A stretch of DNA of 64,000 nucleotides from Symsagittifera roscoffensis (Eukaryota; Xenacoelomorpha; Acoela; Convolutidae), in the NCBI RefSeq assembly GCF_963678635.1, contig NC_087065.1:65629374-65693373 (forward strand), in the 5' to 3' direction. The position numbers were made by a program, and so were the translations under genes. Below are positions 7,931-15,840 of the stretch, piece by piece (position 1 is the first letter of the stretch; each line of letters starts with the position of its first letter). The notes under the pieces were generated by a model, which saw only the letters and a list, made by a program, of their open reading frames with translations, was not told the origin of the DNA and ran no database searches.

Positions 7931-8790
7931 TGATGACTGCTGAAGAATTCATTCTAATTCCGAAACATTTATATGTTAAAGAGCAGCCACATGCTGCACG
8001 TGTTCTTCATGATAATAATATTAAACATAAAAATGCTCAACTGTCCTATCTTAACCGGCTTAGACCCCAATTACCTCCACAAACTAGTAAGACTACTGCA
8101 ACGAAGGAAACATTTACGGATAATGTTGAGCCCCAACAAGAACAGCTTAAACTGTTAACGGACGATGAAGAAGTACCGGTCGAACGTGTTAAAGACGAAA
8201 AACTAGAAGAGAAACACAATAGACAGACCGAAAGCATTTTAGGACAGTTACAAGTTTTAGAAGACAAAAAATTTGTTAGAGCAAAAACCGTACTTGAAAT
8301 TATAGAAAATTCAGAAAGAGTAACCATAAACCATGACAATGAGGTGATATATGTAGATAAAGTACCAACAGGACTTAAAGCTACAATATTTTTATACGAC
8401 ATACAACAACCAACGAAAAAACTACACAATCCGGCGTTCATTAACATTTTAACTGCCCTCAACTTGAATGAAAACCTGGTAATAAATCGAAATGCCAAAC
8501 ACGCGGTTCAGTCAGCGTCTTTTAACGCTCAAGAGAAACGAGAACCCGAACCCTCAAGAACCCGCTCAACATCGCCCACTTGGCAGGAAAAAAGTAGTGC
8601 AAACCTTAAGAGAAGTAAAAAACACAAACGAAAAAGTCTCAGCGGTAATAGAAAAACCCAAAATCAAAAACGTGAAAAAGAGTCAGAAGAAGGCTCTGAC
8701 TCATACGGAACGCCCCATAACGATTCAGATTCTCCAACGTCAGAAAAGACGAAGGCGCAAACAAAACAATGGGAAAATTACCAAGATTGA
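7930..8790 (+). CDS. Conserved Polinton protein, acidic/coiled middle and basic tail, 286 aa
   Basis: The ATG at 7930 overlaps the previous stop (TAATGATG); a second ATG follows directly. The N-terminus TAEEFILIPKHLYVKEQPHA and the segment TVLEIIENSERVTINHDNEVIYVDKVP (about residues 120-150) resemble a protein found between the ATPase and integrase in many animal Polintons. Residues 50-110 are Gln/Glu/Lys-rich and likely disordered or coiled. The last 80 residues are a very basic then acidic Ser-rich tail with nuclear-localisation character. The final 299 bp also encode the start of the integrase in another frame, so both reading frames there may be constrained. Function unknown; the family resemblance is from memory. 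Confidence 0.75.
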   Translation: MMTAEEFILIPKHLYVKEQPHAARVLHDNNIKHKNAQLSYLNRLRPQLPPQTSKTTATKETFTDNVEPQQEQLKLLTDDEEVPVERVKDEKLEEKHNRQTESILGQLQVLEDKKFVRAKTVLEIIENSERVTINHDNEVIYVDKVPTGLKATIFLYDIQQPTKKLHNPAFINILTALNLNENLVINRNAKHAVQSASFNAQEKREPEPSRTRSTSPTWQEKSSANLKRSKKHKRKSLSGNRKTQNQKREKESEEGSDSYGTPHNDSDSPTSEKTKAQTKQWENYQD

Positions 8791-9712
8791 AGAAAAATTG
8801 TTGAAAACTAAATACAGTGACAAAGGTCCCGCGTTATTTGGTAGTGTGAACAACTTGATAAAAGCAAGCAATTTGTCGCGAAAGAAAGTTAAACATTTCC
8901 TTCATACTGAACCTGCTTACACAAAATATCGAACTGTGATCCGAAAAACGCCGCGACTCAAGGTCATAGTTTACGATATCGACGAAATCTGGTCATTAGA
9001 TCTGGCCTTTGTTGATAAACTTGCCCAGTACAACCATGATGTTAAGTATCTGCTTGTTGCAGTTGACTGCATGTCCCGCTATCTCAGAGTGCAACCCTTG
9101 AAATCAAAGTATGCTACTACAACAGCAGAAGCGTTCAAACTAATGATAACGACAAAACAACCGGAAAAAGTATGGGTGGACAAGGGCACAGAGTTTAAAG
9201 GGTCCTTCGAAGCATTATGTAAAAAGAAAGGCATAAACACATATAGCACAGAGAGCGAGAAAAAGTCCGCATTCGCTGAGAGAAATATCCGTTCCTTGAA
9301 AAATCTTATTTATAAGTACTTGGAGGATAAATGGACTTACTCATACATTGACAAATTGCAAGATTTTGTCAATGCAATTAATTCGAGAACAAATCGTGTC
9401 ACAAATCTTGCACCAAATAAAGTAACTAAAAAAGATGTTCCTCGCCTGATTTCATTAAGAGCAGAACAGTCTTTGAAGTTAGTTCGACGTCCAAAGCTTT
9501 ATGTTGGTGATTATGTTAGACTTGCCAAAGTAGACATACGTTTTCGCAAGGGTTACAAACAATCGTTCACCGATGAAGTGTTTGAAGTTTTTGACATACC
9601 AACACGAAATCCCCCAACATACAATTTGATTGATTCTAACAGAGAACCGATTGAGGGAAAATTTTACGAGTCTGAACTGATTCGCGTTCTGGAGAAGGAC
9701 AATCATGACTGA
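8492..9712 (+). CDS. int: Retroviral-type DDE integrase (Polinton INT), 406 aa
   Basis: It catalyses strand transfer of the element ends into target DNA, leaving 6-bp duplications. The N-terminal 100 residues are basic and overlap the preceding gene. A helix-turn-helix-like part (GSVNNLIKASNLSRKKVKHFLHTE) precedes the catalytic core. The catalytic triad is D170 (SLDLAFVD), D230 (VDKGTEFKG) and E263 (FAERNIRSLK), with 32 residues between the last two. A C-terminal SH3/chromo-like barrel starts near residue 330 (YVGDYVRLAKVDIRFRKGYKQSF...ESELIRV). All catalytic residues are present. Start: first ATG in frame. The stop overlaps the minor capsid gene start (ATGACTGA). Confidence 0.95.
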   Translation: MPNTRFSQRLLTLKRNENPNPQEPAQHRPLGRKKVVQTLREVKNTNEKVSAVIEKPKIKNVKKSQKKALTHTERPITIQILQRQKRRRRKQNNGKITKIEEKLLKTKYSDKGPALFGSVNNLIKASNLSRKKVKHFLHTEPAYTKYRTVIRKTPRLKVIVYDIDEIWSLDLAFVDKLAQYNHDVKYLLVAVDCMSRYLRVQPLKSKYATTTAEAFKLMITTKQPEKVWVDKGTEFKGSFEALCKKKGINTYSTESEKKSAFAERNIRSLKNLIYKYLEDKWTYSYIDKLQDFVNAINSRTNRVTNLAPNKVTKKDVPRLISLRAEQSLKLVRRPKLYVGDYVRLAKVDIRFRKGYKQSFTDEVFEVFDIPTRNPPTYNLIDSNREPIEGKFYESELIRVLEKDNHD

Positions 9713-10598
9713 GGGCACTTCCGACAGTCTTTTCACCCATAATGTTCCCCCTTCCTTCACAATTACCCTAGTTTCATCTGCATCAATGAACGTTTTTAAG
9801 GATAACACTCTGGCCAACTTCAAAAATCTCCTGAGTGAAGAAATAAATTTGCAAGGTGAATGGAGAGTAGCAGTTACAGAAATTACCTTCCCTACTCAGA
9901 TAAACAACGTAACTGACAACAACATTGTGTACTACAAAAAAGATCGGGTTATAGCAAGCATGAAAGTTGAGAAAGACAAGATCTCCAGACCTTACCTTGG
10001 AGAAACAGCAAAATTAACAAAAGGAGAATATACGAGCATTGATCAAATACTGGACGAGATTCGTCGAAAGACAGAATTAGAGAAATTGGATTACGTAATA
10101 GATCCAATAACCAAACATCTTTCCTTATGGCTGCATTATTGGGAAGGTATAACTTTTTCAAGCCCGCAAATTCCTAGTCTACTTGGATTCAAAGGCGTCA
10201 GAGATGGAACTGGTTATCATATAGGTTACAAACAAGGAAGCACGAAACATAGCACATTCTCTACCCAAGATCTTATTGCTGACTATCCCGTTGATGTATG
10301 CGCTGGTACTCAGCTTATGTTTATTTATCTGGACATAATTCATTATCAAATAGTCGGAGACACAAAAGCACCCCTTTTACGAGTCATTGATACAAATCGT
10401 CGAGTGAAAAACGGTTACGCATGTACAATTGAACCGAATCATCGTAAAGTGTTTAGTAATTTGGATTTTAAAAAACTTTTGGTCAATAATATTTCCAATA
10501 TTTCTGTGAACTTGCGCACAGAAACTGGAGGACTTGTTCCTTTCGCTGGAGGGGGAAAAGTTGTTCTGACTTTGAAATTTCAAAAGTTTAGCAATTGA
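9705..10598 (+). CDS. Minor capsid (penton-type) protein, 297 aa
   Basis: Polintons encode a single-jelly-roll minor capsid protein that occupies the icosahedral vertices. This protein fits by position, length and pattern: an N-terminal 'SFTITLVSSASMNVFKDNTLANF' strand, 'LQGEWRVAVTEITFP' (about residues 49-63), a central SLLGFKGV motif, and a C-terminal beta strand KVVLTLKFQKF. These segments recur in the family sometimes listed as PX/penton homologues. No signal peptide or membrane helix. It is transcribed with integrase upstream (8-bp overlap) and the core-like protein downstream, i.e. the virion gene block. Confidence 0.85.
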   Translation: MTEGTSDSLFTHNVPPSFTITLVSSASMNVFKDNTLANFKNLLSEEINLQGEWRVAVTEITFPTQINNVTDNNIVYYKKDRVIASMKVEKDKISRPYLGETAKLTKGEYTSIDQILDEIRRKTELEKLDYVIDPITKHLSLWLHYWEGITFSSPQIPSLLGFKGVRDGTGYHIGYKQGSTKHSTFSTQDLIADYPVDVCAGTQLMFIYLDIIHYQIVGDTKAPLLRVIDTNRRVKNGYACTIEPNHRKVFSNLDFKKLLVNNISNISVNLRTETGGLVPFAGGGKVVLTLKFQKFSN

Positions 10599-10603
10599 TC
10601 AAA

Positions 10604-11011
10604 ATGGATTCATATTACCACAACCAAGCAAACCTACCACATTTCTCGGGGCATTATAGACAACGAGGCAGTGGCTTCGGTGCATTAGCCTTGGGAATAG
10701 GAAGAGTCGCACTTCCACTGGCTCGAAAATTTGTGATACCCGCGGCTAAAAAATTCGGAAAAGAACTACTTCTTCAGGCAGCTCCAGAACTGATAGAAGT
10801 TGCAACAAAAAGAAAAAGTCCTAAGCAGGCACTCAAAAGCACCGTTAGAAAAACAATCAAAAAGCAAGTAGGAGGAGGAAGTAGATCTCGGAAAAGTCAT
10901 CCGAAAAGAACGACGGCGTTTAAACGAAAAACGAGACGCGTCATTCCCAGAAAACGAACTGCACAGAGAAGTCGCTCCGATTTCTTTACAAGGGTTAAAA
11001 ATGATTTCTAA
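10604..11011 (+). CDS. Basic core/internal virion-like protein, 135 aa
   Basis: The open frame begins with TTG at 10595, but the first ATG is at 10604. The N-terminus is Gly/aromatic-rich (HFSGHYRQRGSGFGALALG), then an amphipathic helix IGRVALPLARKFVIPAAKKFGKELLLQAAPELIEVA. The rest is a very Lys/Arg-rich tail (TVRKTIKKQ, RKSHPKRTTAFKRKTRRVIPRKR). An amphipathic segment followed by a basic tail in a 100-150-residue protein next to the capsid genes is typical of Polinton/adintovirus proteins compared with adenovirus core proteins such as pX or pVI. DNA condensation or membrane-active roles are inference. It overlaps the major capsid gene by 11 bp. Confidence 0.75.
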   Translation: MDSYYHNQANLPHFSGHYRQRGSGFGALALGIGRVALPLARKFVIPAAKKFGKELLLQAAPELIEVATKRKSPKQALKSTVRKTIKKQVGGGSRSRKSHPKRTTAFKRKTRRVIPRKRTAQRSRSDFFTRVKNDF

Positions 11012-12317
11012 TTTAATCCCGAGTGAAGCAACTCACAGCTCCTTGGACTTATTTGAGAAACCGCCTTTGCTTGTCACTTTTGAAAATGCATTCACCCAAA
11101 AAATTGGACCTTCCTACTCCCCTGATGGTCCTATGCTAGAGTTTGAAGTACTCGGCGACAGAAATAATTTCATCGATCTTCAACGTACTCGTTTGGAAAT
11201 AGTTGCACGAATTGTTCGAAGCAATGGAAACGTGCTTCGAACACATGCTACAGAGGCGGCAAACAGAGATACGCCGTATTTTGTTAACAATCCTTTATCT
11301 TCATTATTTTCTGAGTGTACACTGTCTCTGAATGGTGAAAAAATATCAACTACCAATGCTAATTTTGCCCATAAAAGCTTTATTGAGACCGAGTTTTCAT
11401 ACGGTAATGATGCCAAGAAAACATGGTTGGCTTGTCAAGGTTATTATTATGAAGAAAATCCATCAGCCATTGACGGTGCTGGAAGGAGAGCTGATGATGT
11501 TACGGAGCGTAAAGGTCTCGTTGCGGCCTCGAGCGAGCTGAAGCTATTTGGTAAAATTGCTTGCGATTTTTTGTCGTGTGACAAGCATCTACTTAGCGGT
11601 GTGACAATAAGATTGTCTCTTAGACGTTCTCCTAATGATTTTGTTGTCATATCTGAAGATGCAGCTAAACACTACAAGGTCCAAATAATCGAAGCTAACC
11701 TCTATGTCAGAAAGATGACTGTGACTGACTATGTTCTCTCATCAATAGAAAAAACTTTGTTGAAGAACCCGGCAATTTACAATTACATCGAAGTAGTACC
11801 AAAAACGTTTCTCGCAACTGCAGGAGTACAAAGCTGGCGACAAGAGGATGTTTTTGCAAAAGAACCTGTTCGAAGAATGATAGTAGCAATGAGCATAAAC
11901 GAAGCATATTTGGGTACTAATAGAACAAACCCTTTTCATTACCAGAAATTTGGGTTGAATGAGATCATTGTTTACAGAAACGGTCTACCCATTGCCGGAA
12001 CTCCCATCTCAACATCAGACAATAAAAGAATTTATTACAATACGCTTGAGGCTCTTGATTTTGTTTTAAACACTAGTCATGGAATCAGTCTCGCTAATTA
12101 TGATAATCATTATATTATGGCTTTTGATCTCACGTCTACTCAGGAGGCTTCACACGATTTTATTCATCCTGAATTGACCAATTGCACTATTTCGCTCGAA
12201 CTCAAGTTTGACGCAGGTCTCGCTAATAACGTCGAGTTATTGTTTATGGGAGAGCGTGCATCAACAGTTTATGTGCGTTCAGATAGAAAAATTACCAAAA
12301 ACACTCTTATGACCTAA
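11001..12317 (+). CDS. Major capsid protein, double jelly-roll type, 438 aa
   Basis: It matches the Polinton PY/major capsid family, also seen as 'F54H12.2-like' proteins in animal genomes. Visible segments are SSLDLFEKPPLLVTFENAF near the N-terminus, LEFEVLGDRNNFIDLQRTRL (about residues 46-65), PYFVNNPLSSLFSECTLSLNGEKI and the mid-protein YNYIEVVPKTFLATAGVQSW. The C-terminal YIMAFDLTSTQEASHDFIHPELTNCTISLELKF is characteristic of the final strands. By structure prediction in the literature this family folds as two jelly rolls forming pseudo-hexameric capsomers. The length is normal and no lesion was seen. Start: ATG overlapping the previous gene; the protease follows after 7 bp. Confidence 0.92.
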   Translation: MISNLIPSEATHSSLDLFEKPPLLVTFENAFTQKIGPSYSPDGPMLEFEVLGDRNNFIDLQRTRLEIVARIVRSNGNVLRTHATEAANRDTPYFVNNPLSSLFSECTLSLNGEKISTTNANFAHKSFIETEFSYGNDAKKTWLACQGYYYEENPSAIDGAGRRADDVTERKGLVAASSELKLFGKIACDFLSCDKHLLSGVTIRLSLRRSPNDFVVISEDAAKHYKVQIIEANLYVRKMTVTDYVLSSIEKTLLKNPAIYNYIEVVPKTFLATAGVQSWRQEDVFAKEPVRRMIVAMSINEAYLGTNRTNPFHYQKFGLNEIIVYRNGLPIAGTPISTSDNKRIYYNTLEALDFVLNTSHGISLANYDNHYIMAFDLTSTQEASHDFIHPELTNCTISLELKFDAGLANNVELLFMGERASTVYVRSDRKITKNTLMT

Positions 12318-12324
12318 GATAGAC

Positions 12325-12762
12325 ATGGATAATCTTCAACTAGTAGAAATTATTAACCGTTGTAAACATTTGAAACATCGCTTTAGAGGTGTTTTTCCGG
12401 CAGATTTGCCATGCTCTTCAGTACTGAAAAACGATAATACGTTCATGATTATGAATGCCTCACCATCGGATCAACCTGGAACCCACTGGTTGCTTTTTGC
12501 TCAAGCTGGAGGACAGATATTCTTCGCAGATCCTCTAGGTAAACGATTATGTGATTATCCCCTCGTGTACAAGAATATGCGACGAACAATTCACGAGGGA
12601 AATCAGCTACTGTTGAAAAAACCAATACAATCAGCTGATTCAGTGTTATGCGGACTTTATTGTATTTATGTTGCTCATGTTATAATTACAAACAAATTTC
12701 CAATAGGTTTCAAACTTAATGATCATGATTTGATAAGATTTGCCAAACATATGTTATTCTAA
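12325..12762 (+). CDS. Adenain-type cysteine protease (C5/Ulp1-like), 145 aa
   Basis: Maturation protease expected to process capsid and core proteins. The catalytic elements are in the adenovirus-protease order: H54 in GTHWLLF, D69 in FADPLGK, Q102 in IQS, and the nucleophile C109 in SVLCGLYCIYVAHVI. The spacing and the short length (145 aa) suit Polinton proteases, which are smaller than adenain. It is the last gene of the rightward block and follows the major capsid gene by 7 bp. Its end faces the leftward gene at 13038, with the left internal inverted repeat in between. All active-site residues are intact. Confidence 0.93.
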   Translation: MDNLQLVEIINRCKHLKHRFRGVFPADLPCSSVLKNDNTFMIMNASPSDQPGTHWLLFAQAGGQIFFADPLGKRLCDYPLVYKNMRRTIHEGNQLLLKKPIQSADSVLCGLYCIYVAHVIITNKFPIGFKLNDHDLIRFAKHMLF

Positions 12763-12832
12763 ATTAATTTATTGATGTTTTTGTAAAATTTATAAATTCG
12801 TTTTTTTTTTTTCAATTCATTCTTATTAACAA

Positions 12833-12975
12833 CAAAGTTTTTTTCTGCAAGTTTATGTGAACCGCGAAAAGTTTCATATCAAGTCCTTCGAATTATTAAG
12901 GCATGGCCGTTTGGTTTAAGGGGCAATAGCTAACCCGGCGTTGCTCGTCGCTACGCTCCTCGGGAACGCCTCCCG
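12833..12975 (+). repeat. Internal inverted repeat, left arm (143 bp)
   Basis: It pairs with 16451-16592. The inner 80 bp, from ATTAAGGCATGGCCGTTTGG to GAACGCCTCCCG, are essentially identical in inverted orientation. The outer 60 bp are about 75-80% similar by eye. The GC-rich inner tip can itself fold (GGCGTT...AACGCC). It lies exactly between two convergent genes, after the protease and before the leftward gene. Confidence 0.85.
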
Positions 12976-13037
12976 CTTGTGTAGTAACAATTTTTTTTTT
13001 TTTTTTTTGGTATACAAGAGCGAAAGAAAACCAATAT

Positions 13038-13664
13038 TTAAAACTTGAATTTCTTCTCCATGATAAATTTCACAAACAAAGTGTTTGAATCAATTTCCAT
13101 ACAACCATACCCACTTAAAATTATGTCAATTATTTTAGAAAACTCAGCAGCGTTTTCACCATTCAAAATATTAGTAAAGCGTTCAATTGTTACGTTAGTA
13201 ATCAGGTCAGTTTGAGTTTGAACAGATTTAGTCTGCGAGCCGAAGCAAACTTGAGGCAATCGTCTGCGAACTGGAACACCACTAACATCTAAGTTGTTGA
13301 TAGAGTTATAATTCACAGCTATTTTCAGTTTTTCCATCAGAGGGCCAGACAATTCATAGTTGGAGCAACCCAAAATTAAATATTTGAATGTAGAGAGAAG
13401 ACAAGGAACAACGAAGGCTTTTGAAGTCATCTTGTTAAGTAAATCGGTAGACTCTTTCGTAAATTCGACCAGCACATGATAATGTTTTTCGTTGTCAATC
13501 GAATGGTTGCAAAAATCTAATTTATTCGAATGGGAGGATACTGCAAAATTTGCTTTTGAAGCGAAGCCTGAAAAGTTGGGTTCATGATTCAGGATGAAAA
13601 ATTTGTAATTTTTACGGAATTGTTTGAAATAATCAGGGGATTGCTCATACATTGCTTCAACCAT
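13038..13664 (-). CDS. Unknown leftward Polinton protein with HYH and TQTQT motifs, 208 aa
   Basis: Starts at the ATG at 13664, 37 bp downstream of the leftward PC4-like gene, so the two probably share a transcript. A basic aromatic N-terminus (DYFKQFRKNYKFFILNHEPNF) is followed by KHYHVLVEF at about residues 59-67. An H-hydrophobic-H motif on a strand is the hallmark of HUH endonucleases (parvoviral NS1, Rep), and the next segments (STFKYLILGCSNYE) could supply a tyrosine, but the other Rep motifs are not clear. SQTKSVQTQTDL near residue 145-156 is a good match to the LC8-binding TQT anchor, and similar 'TQTD' tails occur in parvoviral and densoviral proteins. No helicase domain is present. 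The nuclease idea is tentative; function unknown. Confidence 0.7.
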   Translation of the reverse strand: MVEAMYEQSPDYFKQFRKNYKFFILNHEPNFSGFASKANFAVSSHSNKLDFCNHSIDNEKHYHVLVEFTKESTDLLNKMTSKAFVVPCLLSTFKYLILGCSNYELSGPLMEKLKIAVNYNSINNLDVSGVPVRRRLPQVCFGSQTKSVQTQTDLITNVTIERFTNILNGENAAEFSKIIDIILSGYGCMEIDSNTLFVKFIMEKKFKF

Positions 13665-13701
13665 TGCTTTGAAGTTTCAATCGAATAACGAGTTGATAAT
13701 G

Positions 13702-14061
13702 TTACACAACCCGACAGTTATCATCGTTTTCACTTTCGCATTCCTTTTCAGAGCATGAAGATTTTTTAGATTTGTTTCGCTTTTTTCTAAGTTTTTCAGT
13801 CACGTCGCAGTTTTTTGCTTTCGTCAACCTTTTAATTTTTGTGTAATTGTCCGCCAAGGACTCGAATTCACCAGTTGACAAAGTTATTCCTTGTCGATAC
13901 TTAAAAGTTCCCTCTTCGTCTTTTTTGTACAATTTGATAGTTATGTAAGTACCGGTCTGTGCGAATGTTTTTGCACCGACTCTAACTAAACGTTTATCAT
14001 TCGAAGATATATCCCTAAAATCATCGAAATAGTCTACATCCGTGTCAAGAGAAGCGTACAT
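13702..14061 (-). CDS. PC4/Sub1-like ssDNA-binding protein, 119 aa
   Basis: First gene of the leftward pair, starting at the ATG at 14061. Residues about 33-72 (TGTYITIKLYKKDEEGTFKYRQGITLSTGEFESLADNYTKI) fit the PC4 fold well: strand, charged turn, strand, then 'GI-x-L-S-x-x-(E/Q)-(F/W)-x-x-L' leading into the closing helix. The N-terminal 25 residues are acidic. The C-terminus is a basic Lys/Arg segment followed by an acidic tail (SEKECESENDD), as in many single-strand DNA-binding proteins. PC4 proteins bind melted DNA and act in transcription or replication; a role in Polinton strand-displacement replication is inference. A second candidate is encoded at 6126-6467. Confidence 0.72.
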   Translation of the reverse strand: MYASLDTDVDYFDDFRDISSNDKRLVRVGAKTFAQTGTYITIKLYKKDEEGTFKYRQGITLSTGEFESLADNYTKIKRLTKAKNCDVTEKLRKKRNKSKKSSCSEKECESENDDNCRVV

Positions 14062-14687
14062 TATAAATGAATAACAACCAACTGGTTTTTAGTGTGGAAC
14101 GTTGAAGAATGACTGATCACAGTATACGAGACAGATCATGCGCTCCCAAAGTAAAAATTTAGGTGATAAAGTTTACGAGCGCCCTAAGCCATATTGATAA
14201 GACTTAATCACCAAGGATATAATTTCCTTAACGATAAACCTCTTTTTATATGGGTATTTAGTTACTTTTTCCCCCGGCTATACTCTAAAAATCTTCTAGT
14301 GTTATTTATTGTGACGGTTATTTTAATGACTGTTATGAATCATGGTAATGAATTTCTAACAGCATAACAATGAATGTCTGGCAAACTATCATGAAAACTT
14401 GATTTTGAGTGCTTTCGCCCGTAGCCACTATAATAAAGCTGTCACATAAATCTAAAAAATCGGGTTTTCACATTCATTCCTAACATGACCTCAGGCGTCA
14501 TGCTTAAAAGAATGAATAAAATTTGATAGCCTCGCCTAAAAAGTTATTAGCTTTGACCTAATTGAACTATGCCACCCTTTTCCTGATCTCATTTTCATTA
14601 ATAAACTTTTCATACTTTTCATTCTCTCAATTTCATTTCGGTAGTTCAGTCATTTCATTTTAACAAAACTTTAAACCTCTTCAAGTC
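14062..14687. promoter_or_regulatory. Divergent promoter region
   Basis: This 626-bp gap separates the leftward pair from the rightward gene at 14688 and must hold both start regions. AT-rich TATA-like strings occur at about 14242-14250 (TTTTTATATGG) and 14427-14438 (ACTATAATAAAG), but none can be assigned with certainty. No reading frame of interest. Confidence 0.4.
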
Positions 14688-15332
14688 ATGACTAGTCCTT
14701 TACAAATAATCTCAGTGTCTGATCGAGAAAGAACCATTATCTACCAAACATACACGAGAGAGTCGATTGCAGTCATCCATCAACAGAAAGAGAGAGTCTC
14801 TCCGTCTACAGCAAGTCCGTTCAATGACTTGGCTCCCCGAAAAAACGACGAGAATCAAAACGAGGAATGGACTACAAAAAGTCATATCATGCTACCAAAC
14901 TACCTCCTTGATCACATCGATCTACTTAGACAGAATCGAAAACGAATGTACGAGAGTTGCACTATTCACGAGAGCTATCCGGCATTAGAAAAGACGGAGA
15001 TAAACGACACAACCTCGCTCGAGCAGTCTCCAAGAAAAATTCTCTTCGCGTATGACTGCGAGTCAATGCCGTTGTATGAAAATCAGGAGGGATGTATTCG
15101 TGACTATGCAGAGCGCGAAGCGTACTGGGATATTCCGACAGCAATGTCTCCCGAGTCGTTTGTTAGGGGACCAGTTTCAACTCCAGAACAATCAACTTCC
15201 TATTCGGATGCTCGGGTTTCATCTAGTGCGGAGACAATTGATCTAGTCACCCCAGATCTCATTCAAGGCACTCCTCCAAATGCAGCTTGCTATGCGCCAA
15301 AAAAGAGAAAACTACAGTTTCGAGGTTTCTAA
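14688..15332 (+). CDS. Unknown rightward Polinton protein with C-terminal NLS, 214 aa
   Basis: The frame is open from an ATG preceded by CAAGTC. The protein is Ser/Thr/Glu-rich and probably largely disordered, with a YDCESMPLYENQEGCIRDYAERE acidic-aromatic patch around residues 123-145. It ends PKKRKLQFRGF, a classical basic nuclear-localisation motif right at the C-terminus. No domain was recognised. It lies in the inverted-repeat-bounded segment together with the HYH and PC4-like genes and is divergent from them. Nuclear action, for instance in transcription regulation, is a reasonable guess from the NLS, but nothing more specific can be supported. Confidence 0.68.
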   Translation: MTSPLQIISVSDRERTIIYQTYTRESIAVIHQQKERVSPSTASPFNDLAPRKNDENQNEEWTTKSHIMLPNYLLDHIDLLRQNRKRMYESCTIHESYPALEKTEINDTTSLEQSPRKILFAYDCESMPLYENQEGCIRDYAEREAYWDIPTAMSPESFVRGPVSTPEQSTSYSDARVSSSAETIDLVTPDLIQGTPPNAACYAPKKRKLQFRGF

Positions 15333-15583
15333 TAACTTAAACAAAAAACTTTCCTTCTTTTGTTTCAAATATTATTCCAAGGTTTTATATTTTCATTTTT
15401 GTTTGATTTGACTTCTAAGCTGTTTTAACATTACTGTGTGTATATTTTTTGTCTCAGTTTTTATTTTGCTTAATAGATCAATTAAAGTTTGCCCCGTAAA
15501 GTTTTCAGCAAAATCTTAGAGAAAAACTAGAAAAAAATCAGAAATCGAGAATAATTTTACGCTAAAATTGTTGTTTGAGAAAG

Positions 15584-15585
<2 letters not shown>

Positions 15586-15616
<31 letters not shown>
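15586..15616. repeat. (GA)n simple repeat
   Basis: About 30 bp of alternating G and A. It could pair with the CT-rich stretch at 15769-15781, enclosing the stem-loop cluster that follows. Confidence 0.9.
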
Positions 15617-15619
<3 letters not shown>

Positions 15620-15650
15620 ATACACTTGCTCACTAGTGAACCCCATTTGG

Positions 15651-15840
15651 AATATCCTTTTCGGGATATTGCTTTCTTTTCAAAAGAAAGATAAATATGG
15701 AAGGGTCCAACATTTTCTTGTTGGTAGTCCAACCATATTTATTTGGCTTTTTTATCAAACACTCTCTGTCCTCTCTCTCTCATCATACTTTGTGCCCGGT
15801 GGGGTTAGCCAGGTCTTACGCAAAGTAACAGAGAGTGTTT
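15651..15840. other. Cluster of four consecutive stem-loops in the Polinton non-coding region
   Basis: Four inverted repeats follow each other almost without gaps: AATATCC/GGATATT (15651-15670), CTTTCTTTT/AAAAGAAAG (15672-15690), ATAAATATGG/CCATATTTAT (15691-15742, with inner CCAAC/GTTGG) and AAACACTCTCTGT/ACAGAGAGTGTTT (15757-15840, with inner ACTTTG/CAAAGT). The last stem is 13 bp and perfect. Such density is not expected by chance. It may be a replication origin, a structured RNA or a transcription terminator; the sequence does not decide. Confidence 0.7.
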
